64,000 nucleotides of DNA from Siderastrea radians. Lineage: Eukaryota; Cnidaria; Anthozoa; Scleractinia; Rhizangiidae. A program made the translations under genes and the position numbers. Below, piece after piece: positions 50,401-60,910 of this stretch (position 1 is the first letter of the stretch; each line of letters starts with the position of its first letter). The DNA lies in assembly GCA_964017195.1 (NCBI GenBank), contig OZ024890.1, positions 19,601,701 to 19,665,700 on the forward strand, written 5' to 3'. A model generated the notes under the pieces. That model made no database searches and had not been told where the DNA came from. It saw nothing but the letters and a program-made list of their open reading frames with translations.

Positions 50401-52755
50401 GCGGCCCGATCAAATCCTGCTATACTCATACTGAGGCCACTCTCCTTTGCCAGTGAAATGATGTGCTCACATTCTTCATCCGACAAGAACTGGGGAATTT
50501 CTGTTTGAAGAAACCGAAGGTCAACAAAAACATCCATAAAATTCAAACGCTTGTGACGTAAACTGATTATTACATCTTTCTGAATATTTTTTATCTATGA
50601 ATCTTATCTTACCAAAGAGCAATGGCTTCAGGGCCCTAGTGATCATCTTATAGTTCTTCCTTTCCTCCAATTCGACCCATCTCACGTGACCTTTCTACTG
50701 ATGAATAACAAAACAAAAAATAGTTTGAGTGTGCAATTCTTTTATTATAACAAATTCTACAGACAACTTTATTTATCCCCCAGTGTAATCCGTCACCATT
50801 ACAATAAATGTTTCTATCAATGGGAGCGACTAAAATATTGCACCTGGGTTTACATCTCTATTAAAATTAACATAATTCATTAAAAATTGTGGAACATTAC
50901 TACTAATACAATCATTAACTAATTTAAGAAAAAATGTGTTTGTTCCTACGGTTTACTAAATGTGTGCCAATTATTAAATTAAATGCCGTATCACTAGTAA
51001 GAGTCTGTTTTCACTACGGTAACCATCCCAGTGGCCGCAATCTAGGGGTTCTCGATTTACAGTTATCACTTCGTGGTTATATCGTGTGCTTGTTAAAGGG
51101 GCATGCATAGTCACGCTATTTTAGTTTACTTTAAAAAGCAAAAATATGTCCTCACATCAATGAACGCCCACAAATAATGGTCTAGTTTTGTTACTTCACT
51201 GAAACTGTTTTCTGTCGTCTGTTGCTACGGATGGCACGGATGGGAATGGATTGCAATTTGAAAAAATTAGGCTAAACTTTTCAAATTCTTTCAGCGTGTT
51301 GACATTAAATCGATATTAAATGGTCATGGTTTGTTTTCTCTTAATGAAATTAAGTTAATATCTTCCTTTTTTTAATGTTCAAACACAATGTTGGGCATGG
51401 ATAAAGTTAGCTACCGATAATTTTAGCACAGTTTTGAACAAAAAACTGCGAAATCCTCGTGACTATGCCCCTTTAATAAGAACAATTAGGGTTGTACGCC
51501 CTGGGCTTATACAAATTTGTAAGATATTTTTGGTGGGCAAACACAGAATATCATGTTAGTGAACCATTATTTAACTCGATTTGTCAGTAATTTTTTCACA
51601 CCGAGATTTCCAAAATGGGCCTGCGTACGAGGCGGCTCGTGAATCGTACAGAATTAAAAATAGAAATAATTATGAAAAAGAAAGAAAAAAAAAGAGAAAT
51701 TAAGAAAAACTGCCTAAAAATAAGGAAATTTATATCAAAACTGTTTAAGACTGAACTTTTATTTCGATGTTACTGCCATCATATAGTTGATTATTATGGG
51801 CTGTCCTAGATAGACGCGCGGGTGTTCATGTCTGACATGAGTATGAAATAAAAGGCCTGCAAAATTCGGAATTGGTCTCAATTAGAAGTCGTGGAAGTAT
51901 GGACACTCATATCCTGATCATTATAATTAAAAAAAAAAATGTATGAAACAGTAAGGAAAATTACTTTTTCAATCCGGAATTATAATTGAATTTCATTACC
52001 GGTACCTGATTGTGATTGCAATGGAAAAACTGAGATAAAAGTTAGCTCCGAAATTTACAATAATACCAAACTTCCGATGTTTCAGTGCTAGCTACTGTAA
52101 TTGAACGTTTCCAGGTCGTTTTAAGTAGCAAATTTAGGTCAGGATGGCGTATACATATTTCCTGGTTTATGGGCCGTCAACTTGAAGACTAAACAATCCT
52201 TTGTCTACAACACACAAAGGTCGCGCATTCGTGAAATGCGACCTGCAAGTATATATTTTACCAATTTGTTTTTTAATTTTTTTTTATAAACACAGTTTAC
52301 ACTATTGGACTATGTCCGTGCTGCGTGGTCGTTCTCTGGTCGTTCTCTCGGAACAGGGGCATAGCTTATTTTCCCCTAAAAGTCGAGAAAACGACCTTAG
52401 TAGCTCGCAATGCAAAGCAGCGCATATCTCCAACTTCTTTAGCATGAAGCGACTGTAAGAGCCTTACCACTTATCTTCCCTACATAAGAGCCGAGTCCAT
52501 CCTTACTACGCTTGAACAAAAATCATGATACCCATTCATCAAATTACGTACCTTAACTCCCTCTATGCGCACGAGCTTTATTTCGTGTGTCCTTTCCTCG
52601 TGACAGATTTCTATGGGATCCGTACATACGTTCAGCAGCTCGTCTTCATTGAAGCATGGTTTCATAAATTTTTTCGGTTTCTGTTCAAAATCTTCGGATG
52701 TCCCTTCACATGAGAAGAAGGCGCAAAACAGAATAACAAGGAAACTTCGAACCAT
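41434..52755 (-). CDS. P4HTM: P4HTM-like transmembrane prolyl 4-hydroxylase, complete, 11 exons, 441 aa
   Basis: P4HTM is an ER-membrane 2-oxoglutarate/Fe(II) prolyl hydroxylase with EF-hands. Exons in transcription order: 52755-52552, 50694-50613, 50500-50363, 50082-49991, 49658-49597, 49444-49407, 45734-45569, 44875-44818, 43604-43483, 42754-42664 and 41706-41434. Every phase matches. A hydrophobic leader covers residues 5-18. FEIPQFLSDEEC (about 95-106) is typical of the family. An EF-hand loop reads DVNKDGFIDANE (161-172); a degenerate second one ends in EDGKISRQVF. The catalytic domain has H293-L-D295 in GHYHGHLD, distal H407 in YSLHGG, and K417 in GEKWIANNW, so the Fe and 2-oxoglutarate ligands are intact. 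The intron after 42664 begins GC rather than GT, yet phase and homology both support it. A 3.7-kb intron holds an antisense pseudogene and two other introns hold MITEs. A TTTATT (AATAAA on the gene strand) lies at 40991-40996. Confidence 0.9.
42002..42168. mobile_element. Near-perfect foldback MITE in the last P4HTM intron
   Basis: Arms of about 75 bp starting AATAGCCCTTTTCACAGTTA pair almost perfectly around a 10-15 nt loop. The arms meet at TTTCGGGCA and TGCCCGAAA. Confidence 0.88.
43894..43951 (+). repeat. (AAT)n/(GAT)n microsatellite
   Basis: An AAT run passing into a GAT run in a P4HTM intron. Confidence 0.9.
44907..45121. mobile_element. MITE, 215 bp, in a P4HTM intron
   Basis: Inverted ends are AACCCTTTCACTCCCAGAGT and AACCCTGTTACTCCCAAGAGT. 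The interior AAATCCTGTGGTGTGACCA is a string I remember as common in coral DNA. Confidence 0.75.
45885..46080 (+). repeat. Dispersed GC-rich repeat in a P4HTM intron
   Basis: It contains TACTCCCTTGTATGGCC and CAAGGTATGGTTTTTGTC, related to the 37475-37900 repeat family. Confidence 0.45.
46770..48350 (+). pseudogene. Decayed copy of a repetitive invertebrate gene family, inside a P4HTM intron
   Basis: Several frames and stops separate blocks that I recognise as one multi-copy family common in invertebrate genomes. In order they are: VLKSDCTLFSRLDIANQNREG and PPSLSEYGKMR (46800-46950), DRVDVVWDSY (about 47140-47175), PRDWQSFIKD (47270), HEEADTRILVHIKDA (47430-47480), VRTIDTDVIVFLVLD (47500-47550), HAFTGCDT (about 47680) and a Cys-rich tail CGFKKGCTKRCKCVKANVSC (48225-48300). 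The order is preserved but at least four frame changes or stops occur, so it is non-functional. It lies antisense to P4HTM. The family's biochemical role is unknown to me; its high copy number suggests a mobile origin. Confidence 0.7.
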
Positions 52756-54358
52756 CCTGCTTTGCTTTCAATAGATTCATGCTATTTTTAATATATGCCA
52801 ACTTGATAGCTGCGTTTAAAGAGCTGAATTATTTATTTTATCGGTCACCATTAAGAGACAAGCTAAAATCATTTTGTCTACACCAGGCTTACAACATGTG
52901 GTTGCATTGTTTTAGTGGCGGGTTTCAGGATCATTCGCTGAAGTGACACATGGCCAAGAGTTTGAGAGTTTGTCATTGAATACGACGTGCAAACCTGCAC
53001 GGATTTTGGAAAATCAAAGTTTTACTGAATCGCCTCATAGATCGCAAGGCCTTGAACTTCGAGACATTTAACTTTTAATTCTGTGGAGTAACAATATGGA
53101 TTTAAACGAAAGCTGTTAGTACCGTTCCTGTGGTGGTCCTTTTAACTCGCTGTTCACGGTGGTTGTACTTTTGAAGGCTGCGAAGAAAATCCTAAAGTGT
53201 GAACACAGGTTTACCATTCTCTGTTTGTGTGGTGTGCTTGCATTTATCATAATATCCGTATCGGTTTATGAACAAGCAAAACTTAAGGTGAAATTAAGGG
53301 CTTTTAAAACTGAAGAAAATGAAATAAAAACTCTTAAGATTGTTGCCATAAGGTTTTGCAGTGACCGACCGTTCTTTTAAAAACATCATTTCTACGAGCC
53401 TTTAATTACCAAAGTAAACACATGCAGAAAAAAAAAAGAAGAACCTTAAGGCAGCAATTAGAAGAGTTTTTATTTCATTTTCTTAAGTTTTAAGACTTTT
53501 AAAGGCACTAAATTTCGCTTTATTTTTCCTAGTTCATAACCCGATAAAGCCATTATAAATGCACAGCACACCACACAAACAGGGGATGGTAAGCCTGTGG
53601 TGTGGAAATTCGAATGAAAGCTCTTCAGCAGTACTTTCGTATAGAGATGTTTGTTGTGTTGCACATGATGGTTCCAACTATGAGTCTGGGGTTAAAATCC
53701 TTAAGTATTGTTTGTGACCATTCAAGGGAAGGCTTGGGAGCGGTTCTTTCCATTGGTTCTGCTCATTATACTGTATAGGGTGGCTTTTAAAGGAGCTACG
53801 TCACGGATAACGCATCTTGAAAAAACTGGCAAGTTTTTTCAAGTTTGTCATTCATAATCCATCTTAATCTTCCCCAGTCGTAACCATCCTTGTTTAGTTT
53901 TGGTTTATTCTTACTTCTTTGGTGTATTTCTACGTTAGGAAACTATTGTTGTGAGGTTTCCCTCAGTGAGAAAATAATTTTGTCAGATCAGAAAAGTGAA
54001 TGAAAATACCGTGACATAGTTCCTTTAACTTGTGAGCATATGGTGTGGATAAAATCCTGAGTTACGCATGGCCATTTAAATAAAGGCAATTAAGCAGACC
54101 AGTTCCCTGCAGAGGCGTTTCTCATGCTGTACAAGGCGGCTCCAACTTGTGAGGGTGTGGATAACCTGATCCTTATTTGTCTTTCCTGTTTCTACCTTAG
54201 GCGCTCTTCGGAGAGACAAGGGCTACTAACCGATGGCGGGGCTAATAATGGCTCTCTCGTAGTCACATCAAATGAGTTTCTGTTCCTGATGTTTCTTTAT
54301 TGGTGTCGTTTCTCCGGAAAAAATTCTTGTATTCGCTTAACAGGTTTTTGATACAACA
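52756..54358. other. Intergenic region upstream of P4HTM
   Basis: It holds the P4HTM 5' flank, the foldback element at 53165-53640, and the left edge of the tandem duplication from about 54130. No gene is recognised. Confidence 0.5.
53165..53640. mobile_element. Large imperfect foldback element
   Basis: The arms 53165-53362 and 53440-53640 are inverted copies. TTTACCATTCTCTGTTTGTG matches the complement of CACAAACAGGGGATGGTAAG, and GAAATAAAAACTCTTAAG matches its inner counterpart. Short ORFs in both arms are shadows of this palindrome. Confidence 0.75.
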
Positions 54359-54430
54359 TCCCACGTGGTCTAGTGGTTAGGATTCGGCGCTCTCACCGCC
54401 ACGGCCCGGGATCGATTCCCGGCGTGGGAA
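54359..54430 (+). tRNA. tRNA-Glu (CTC), left copy
   Basis: This 72-nt cloverleaf has a perfect 7-bp acceptor stem (TCCCACG with CGTGGGA), A-box region GGTCTAGTGGTTAGG, and anticodon CTC at 54392-54394 in loop CTCTCAC. A T-rich Pol III terminator follows within 45 bp. Two deviations appear: the B box reads GGATCGATTCC where the usual form has GGTTCGA, and the outer anticodon-stem pair is C-A. It is duplicated at 59577-59648. It may be functional or starting to decay. Confidence 0.85.
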
Positions 54431-55864
54431 GGAACATTTTGTTTGTTTGTTCTTTTTTGTTCTTTTTTTTTTTTTTCAATAAGAGCTTAATTTGTAAGAG
54501 CTTAATTTTTTGTAAGCGGAAAGAACTCTCCTTTTGTGAGTCTTTTAGGGTATCTTAAAATCGCTAACAAGCATGTTCTCCTTCTTTGTTTTTCCTATAT
54601 TTCTCATGGTACTGGTTGGGAGAATTTGAGTTAACATCAAGACATTTTATCTGTGGTAATTTTTTTCTTTATTCTCATGACCTGTATGTTTGACCAAGTA
54701 GTGATATTGTGAGGAGAACTTAGGTGCATGCTTATCACTGATTGGGGCTTAAAAAGTTAAAACCTGTCAGGTTTTCACTACAGGCGCAAGCACAAACACA
54801 ATCACAGCTCTCATGTCGACCACGCGTGAAAACGAGCTCGACTCAAGCATAAACAGTGGCAAGCAAAAGCACAAGAAAAAATCCTTTTCCCTGCACTAGC
54901 GCTTATGTTTTACAATGTTTGTGTCGCAGTGATTTCTAACGAAATACTGGTGGAGCGGTTATCAGTTGAGTGTTTAAAACTGAAACCAAAGAAATTACTC
55001 TGGTCAGTCATATCACAGGCAGCCCAAGCTGACGTTAATAGCTGCGCATAAGTTAGATTGTTTCTTCACCAGCTCAGGAAGCCTCAAATAATGACCAGTA
55101 CAACAAAGAAATAAGGCAATTTATTTTATTTCAAATTCTTTCTTATTTGTGGCAATTTAAGATGTTTTATAGCATTTCCATACAAACTCTTAAATATTGC
55201 CGATGTCATTGTTATGCATAGCGTGGAAGAAACAGTCTAATTTATACGCAGCTCTCAACGTTAGCTTGGGCTGCCTGTGATCATTTCAGGCACACACAAC
55301 ACAATGAACCAATCAGAGCTCCAGGTAAATACACGTAAATGACGCCAAGTGAGGGGAAATGCAAGCGCTGGAGCAAGTCACGATTAGTTTTGGTTTTACT
55401 TCTGATTGGTTAAGAAAGTGACCTGAGTTTTTTGGACCAATCAGAAAGCGTAGTAAAGCAAAGGTAAACGCAATTAACATTCGACCCTGAATTTTGCCCC
55501 CGATGAATATTTTTAAAAACCGCTCGTAGAAGAAGGGGTATGTTTTAGTTAAGTTCATGCTTTTGTTTATTTTTGCTTTTTAGTCGTTTTAACTTGCAAG
55601 GCCCATATGTTTGTGCTTGTGACCTTGCGTCGCTACGGAAAACTAGAGCTTTTTATATAAAAAACTTTCTGTCTTTCCCCCCTCTAATTTATTAACATTT
55701 GGTTATTTTCAATACAGTCATATTTGTAACCTAGGTATTTCCGTGTACATTTTGTTATATTCGACTACAAGGCTACTGCAACTTTTGCTGTTAACACACG
55801 CAATCTTTGCCACAGAAGTAACCAAGCACGTTCTTTGTACAGGTAACTAATTGAAATAGGTTTT
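54431..55864. other. tRNA to GPCR spacer, left unit
   Basis: Collinear with 59649-60910. No coding sequence is recognised. Confidence 0.6.
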
Positions 55865-56099
55865 TCAGTTTTTTATATTCAATAGGTTTCTTACGGCCTG
55901 TCGTATCTCCCTTATTCGCCAGCAATACACAAGTGGATTCAAACACGAGTTGATGAAAACAGCTGCTGCAACGTAGATTTAGGCAATTTTAACTGCTCTG
56001 TTGTACCCGATAAATGTCTCTACCAGTGTTGTCACACAAAATGGAAGAGAAAAGATTAATAGCAAGGCATAAAAATACAGCACAGTCACGGCAGATTTG

Positions 56100-56248
56100 A
56101 GTAGCCCCGCAGCTCTTAACAACCTCTAATTTCATTGGACCTTGGTATCACGCAGCTCTATTGTTTTCGGGGCTAGGGTCCATTGTTTTGTTGTTTGGTG
56201 TATTGTTTTCTCAGCAAATCAGAGAAGACCTTGTAAGAGCTGCGACAT
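56100..56248. mobile_element. Small MITE in the GPCR pseudogene
   Basis: This stretch is absent from the intact copy, where the site reads CTGCAGATTTTC. It is flanked by CAGATTTG (56092-56099) and CAGATTTT (56249-56256), a near-identical 8-bp target duplication. Its subterminal inverted motif is CGCAGCTCTTA. An 8-bp duplication suits a hAT-type element. Confidence 0.6.
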
Positions 56249-57151
56249 CAGATTTTCTACATTTGAGCATGTTCACCGTATTGGTGCGAAGACCGGCTGC
56301 GTTTTGGTCTACTATCTGGCGCTGATGTCTGCGAACAATCTGAAATATTTTTAAAGTGCTGAAAGCAGTAACAACGAAAGGTAAAAGAAACACTGATGGT
56401 GCATAAGTAATCCAGTTGCTCACCTAGAACCTTAACACAACACCAGTTATACAAGTCGTCCATAGGAAGTCAATAGTTATGAATACGCGAGGAACTGTGA
56501 CAATCACGTTGTATCGCAAATGAAGGTTAACGCAAGAAGACGATCGATGGACACAGCAGCTAAAGTCAGACAGGATACACCAGAAGTTATCCAGCTTTCT
56601 ATCACATGGACAGCATGGATTATTCTCCGCGTACAGTACGCATTGAAAGTTCGGCTCTCACATACGCCACAAAAAATGGCTGGCAAATCAGTCCAACAAT
56701 AGGGTCTGAAAACGCAAGGCAACAAGGACGAACGAAAGATGGCGAATGTAGTTCACGAGTGTTTCTGATCGCCAGTAGAATAACACAGTTTCCCGAAACA
56801 GTCATCAGAGAAAACATTACGTTCAAAATGCATACGATAATGCACCTATCAATGTAAACCCCGTGGGGGGGGGGGGGGGAGTGCGGGCAAGGGGTGGGGA
56901 TTTGACCAAGAAGTAAAAATTTTGGTCAATTGCCCAAGGGTGGGGAAGCATACGTTCACCAAATGTAGTTAAAAATCCCCACCCAGGGGCAAAATACCAA
57001 ATAAAAGACGAGCTGTGCTCATACCTTTAATAACTGGTGACTTAAACTTGGTATGAAGCTCACAAACTTGATTTGGCCAAACTACAGAATATAGGGCCAC
57101 CTTTTACACACATCTTCAAACGAGCTGGCTCGTTTGGCTCGTTTGCTCACT

Positions 57152-57490
57152 GCCGAGCCAAACGAGCCACCACATACATACACCAGTGTACACCCAACAC
57201 TTAACGCTCAAATAATCCTTTTTCTCGTTCTTTTTAACCACTGCCGAGCCAAACAAGCCACCACATACATACACCCAACACTTAACGCTCAAATAATTCA
57301 TTTCTCGTTCTTTTTATCCTCTGCCGAGCCAAACGAGCCAAACGAGCCACCACATATATACATCCAACACTTGAGCACTCAAATAATTCATTTCTCGTTC
57401 TTTTTATCTACTGACGAGCCAAACGAGCCGAAAGAGCCACCACATGTATACACCCAACACTTAACGCTCAAATAATTCATTTCTCGTTCT
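57152..57490 (+). repeat. Tandem repeat, about four units of 78-91 bp
   Basis: Units start near 57152, 57243, 57323 and 57413. Each carries GCCGAGCCAAACGAGCCACC, a CACCCAACACTTAACGCTC segment and AATTCATTTCTCGTTC. A further partial unit lies at 57951-58005, beyond the GPCR fragment. The array begins with a hairpin (GGCTCGTTTGGCTCG against CGAGCCAAACGAGCC). Confidence 0.85.
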
Positions 57491-57853
57491 CGTACACAAA
57501 GACACTGCGCTGAGAATTCTACCAGCGATATCAACTATGCTCAAAGCAGTATAACAACGTTGAAGTCGTTCATGTGCTATGAAAATCAAACTAACAGCAA
57601 ATAGAGGTTGTGACAAAACACCAACGAAAAGATCTGTAAGTGTTAGGCAACGAAACAGAAGTTTTGATAGCGGATGAAGGGAAGATTCCTTGCGAAGAGC
57701 AACAAAGATAAGAATATTCCCCAGTGATGCGGTGATGGAGAGAAGAACATTTAACGCTGCTAGTGAATACATGTAGAGATTGCCGTGTAGTGACACCGTA
57801 CAATGCACTTCGATTGGCTCAAAGAAGTGCCCATTCTGAGAAAAATTCGCCAT
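57491..57853 (-). pseudogene. GPCR 5' fragment (TM1 to TM3) captured in the TIR element
   Basis: From the ATG at 57853 the frame reads MANFSQNGHFFEP. It then gives a TM1 with SLGNILIFVALR, TM2 with LTLTDLFVGVLSQPLF, and TM3 ending SAVSLC, where receptor homology stops just before the expected DRY region. After that the frame runs into the tandem repeat. The sequence differs from the neighbouring GPCR pair, so it came from another class A receptor. Identical 26-bp copies of repeat sequence flank it at 57465-57490 and 57951-57976. Confidence 0.75.
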
Positions 57854-58545
57854 TACCCTTGAAGATAAGATAGTTAACGTTCTCCAGTATATTATTCCAG
57901 AATTCGTTTTTTTGTCCGAGATCGTACGTACTCTGATCCCGACGAAAAAACGCTCAAATAATTCATTTCTCGTTCTTTTCATCCACTGCCGAGCCAAACG
58001 AGTCACCAAATCTAAATGCCTTCAAAAATGGCCCTGTATCCTGTAGCTGCTCCCTTGATTTAACCTATCTCCCTTACGAGAAAACATGTGATGTACATCA
58101 TCATGCCTGTAAGAGTATTTAATAAACAATGAAAACGAATTTAAACTGGAACTTTTTAATGGAACTTTTAATGTGACGATAGATCACTATCCTTATAAAA
58201 GGTGCCCTGCACTCGAGACTATGAATCTTTCAAACTTGATTTCAAGAGACAACTGGACTTTTCAAAGCCAAGAAAGAAGATGCCATGTAACCACGCTTAA
58301 TCTTGGTCCCAGTTTGTCTGTCGAAAAAATCAAATGTCCCGACCCCCGAGCAAAGGTACTCGATCAAACCTCCCACTGAGGGGATGGACTTCGCCGTCAA
58401 ATCCCCTCCCCTTGCCCGCACTCCCCCCCCACGGGGTTTACATTGATAGGTGCATAATATTTGAGATAAAGCCCTCTTCCGAGTTTTCCAAGTTGACATG
58501 CAAAAATGAACATGATGTTGGGCGGGTTTGGTTCATGATTACCGT

Positions 58546-59576
58546 GACAAATCTACTGTACTTAAAGAATCGACCATGAACAGTGAAAGCTAATAGAACA
58601 AGCAATATTGAAGAGTAAATATTTCAATGGTGGATCATGCAAAGCGAACGTTATCATTGTACGCTTTTCATTTGGTGCAGTGTTTGTTTTGAGGAGAATA
58701 GTTCACCTGTCTTTTTGCATTTGGTGAAAAATCAGAGTTTAAAAGTGTGATATACATCTCCTAAAAACAGACGTTTTTTTTTTCTTTAAGAGACTTTTTA
58801 AATTAAAAACGTCAATCCATACAGATTAATTAAACGCTGCTGATTTAAGCAGCATGGGTGCAACTGTAGTAAACGCCACTGGACAGTTGATTTGAATTTA
58901 TCTTTAAGAAAGATCTTTTTATGCAATGTCGTGGTGGTTTTAATGACAAAATATCTTTTAACTTACAACACGTAATCTCGACATACTGACGTCTCCTGAG
59001 TAGATCAGTTATGCTAATTTTAGTACTACTTTAAAACGTTAAACGACAAGTCATATTAGAATAAAAAAAAGTCGAAAATAATGGTTCCGTTTTGTTGAAA
59101 ATTACTCTATGACTTCTAGTTTTCTGAAACTATAAATAACTGTCTTTCGCTTGGGATGGCCAGGATACAAATAAATTGCAACTTGAAAAAATTGGCCCGA
59201 TTTTTTTTTTAGTTCTTCTCTCTTGTCTTGTTGTCCCTTTGAGAAAAAACCAAGACAACTTGGGGTTCTAGGAGAATTTTCCTTTTACGAGGAAAGGACC
59301 TAAGTTTTGATTTCAGTATAGATTTGACCAAAAACGTAGAGTTCCCTAAGTCGTAGCCCCTGAATGTAATCCTTATTTGTTTTTCCTGTTTCTACCTTGG
59401 GAGCTCTTCGGAGAGACAAGGGCTACCATACGGATGCCGTAACCGATGGCGGGAATAATTTAAAATGGTTCTCTCGTAGTCACATTAAATGAGTTTCTGT
59501 TCCTCATGTTTCTTTGTTGGTGTAGTTTCTCAGGAAAAAAATTCTTGTGTTTGCTCAACGAGACTTTGATACAACA
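58546..59576. other. Spacer between the two duplication units
   Basis: It contains one copy of the AGATTAATTAAACG motif region (58790-58870) and the junction of the tandem units near 59360. No gene is seen. Confidence 0.5.
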
Positions 59577-59648
59577 TCCCACGTAGTCTAGTGGATAGGA
59601 TTCGGCGCTCTCACCGCCGCGGCCTGGGTTCGATTCCCGGCGTGGGAA
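59577..59648 (+). tRNA. tRNA-Glu (CTC), right copy
   Basis: The 72-nt gene has the same acceptor stem as the left copy, anticodon CTC, a restored C-G outer anticodon-stem pair and a canonical GGTTCGATTCC B box. It departs from the usual form in the D arm (TAGTC and GGATAGG). A T run follows about 20 nt downstream. Confidence 0.88.
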
Positions 59649-60910
59649 GGAACATTTTGTTTGTTTGTTTTTTTAAATAAGAGCTTAATTATTGTAACTT
59701 AGTTTTTACGTTTTTTATAAGCGGAAAGAATTCTCCTTTTGTTAGCGTCTTTTTTGGGTATCTTTAAATTTCTAACAAGTTCTCCCTCTTGTTTTCCATA
59801 TATTTCTTATGGTACTAGTTGGGAGAATTTGATTTAACATCAAGAAATTTCATCTTTGGTGGCTCTCATGTCGACCGCGCGTGAAAAGGAGCTCGACGCA
59901 AGCATAAACAGTGGCAAGGAAAAGCACAAGAAAAAATCATTTTCCCTGTACTAGCGCTTATGTTTTGTAATGTTTGTGTCGCAGTGATTTCTAATGAAAA
60001 CCTGGTGGAGCGGTTTTCAGTTGAGTGTTTAAAACTGAAACCAAAGAAATTACTCTGGTCATTCATATCACAGGCAGCCCAAGCTGACGTTAATAGCTGC
60101 GCATAAGTTGGATTGTTTCTTCACCAGCTCAGGAAGCTTCACATAATGACCAGTACAACAAAGAAAAAGGGGAATTTTTTTTTATTTCAAATTCTTTCTT
60201 ATTTGTGGCAATTTAAGATGTTTTATAGCATTTCCATACAAACTCTTAAATATTGCCGATGTCATTATTGTGCATAGCGTGGAAGAAACAGTCTAATTTA
60301 TACGCAGCTCTCAATGTTAGCTTGGGCTGCCTGTGATCATATCAGGCACACACAACACAACGAACCAATCAGAGCTCCAGGTAAATACACGTAAATGACG
60401 TCAAGTGAGGGGAAACGCAAGCGCCAGAGCAAGTCACGATTAGTTTTGGTTTTACTTCTGATTGGTTAAGAAAGTGAGGCGAGTTTTTTGGACTAATCAG
60501 AAAGCGTAGCAAGGCAAAAGCAAAGGCAAATAACATTCGACCCTGAATTTTGCCCCCCTGAATATTTTTGAAAACCGCCCGAAGAAGAAGGGGTGTGTTT
60601 TAGTTAAGTTCATGCTTTTGTTTATTTTTGCTTTTTAGTCTTTTTAACTTGCAAGGCTCATATGATTGCGCTTGTGACCTTGCGTCGCTACAGAAAACTT
60701 GAGCTTTTTATAGAAAAAACTTTCCGTCTTTCCCTCCTCTAATTTATTAAGATTTGTTTATTTTCAATATAGTTATATTTTTAACCCAGGTATTTTCGTA
60801 TACATTTTGTTATATTCAACTACAAGGCTACTGCAACTTTCGCTGTTAACACACGCAAACTTTGCCACAGAAGTAACCAAGCACGTTCATTGTAACTTGA
60901 AATAGGTTTT
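59649..60910. other. tRNA to GPCR spacer, right unit
   Basis: Collinear with 54431-55864. Minus-strand poly(A) candidates (TTTATT) lie near 60618 and 60756. No other gene is seen. Confidence 0.5.

Larger units (their letters stand above)
56841..58454. mobile_element. 1.6-kb TIR element with a GPCR fragment inside
   Basis: Ends are long inverted repeats of about 60 bp beginning TGCACCTATCAATGTAAACC, then a G run and GAGTGCGGGCAAGGGG. TAA flanks both sides (56838-56840 and 58455-58457), and the intact duplicate shows an uninterrupted TAATATTTG at this site. A 3-bp TAA duplication is compatible with PIF/Harbinger-type insertion. No transposase is present, so it is non-autonomous. It contains a tandem array (57152-57490) and the 5' part of another GPCR gene (57491-57853). 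Confidence 0.75.
55865..58545 (-). pseudogene. Class A GPCR pseudogene, left duplicate, split by two insertions
   Basis: The sequence parallels the intact GPCR at 60911-61825 but has frameshifts: readable fragments such as SGNCVILLAIRNTREL and FSDPIVGLICQPFF end abruptly. A roughly 150-bp element interrupts it at 56100-56248 and a 1.6-kb element at 56841-58454. The N-terminal piece resumes at 58458-58536. It was probably a functional sister of the right copy before these hits. Confidence 0.85.
54130..59360. repeat. Tandem segmental duplication, left unit
   Basis: The segment is collinear with 59361-63390 from ATCCTTATTTGT upstream of the tRNA, through the tRNA, the GPCR, the AGATTAATTAAACG region, and up to AACTATAAATAACTGTCTTT with its AGGAGAATTTT block. 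The left unit differs by insertions at 56100-56248 and 56841-58454. Confidence 0.8.
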
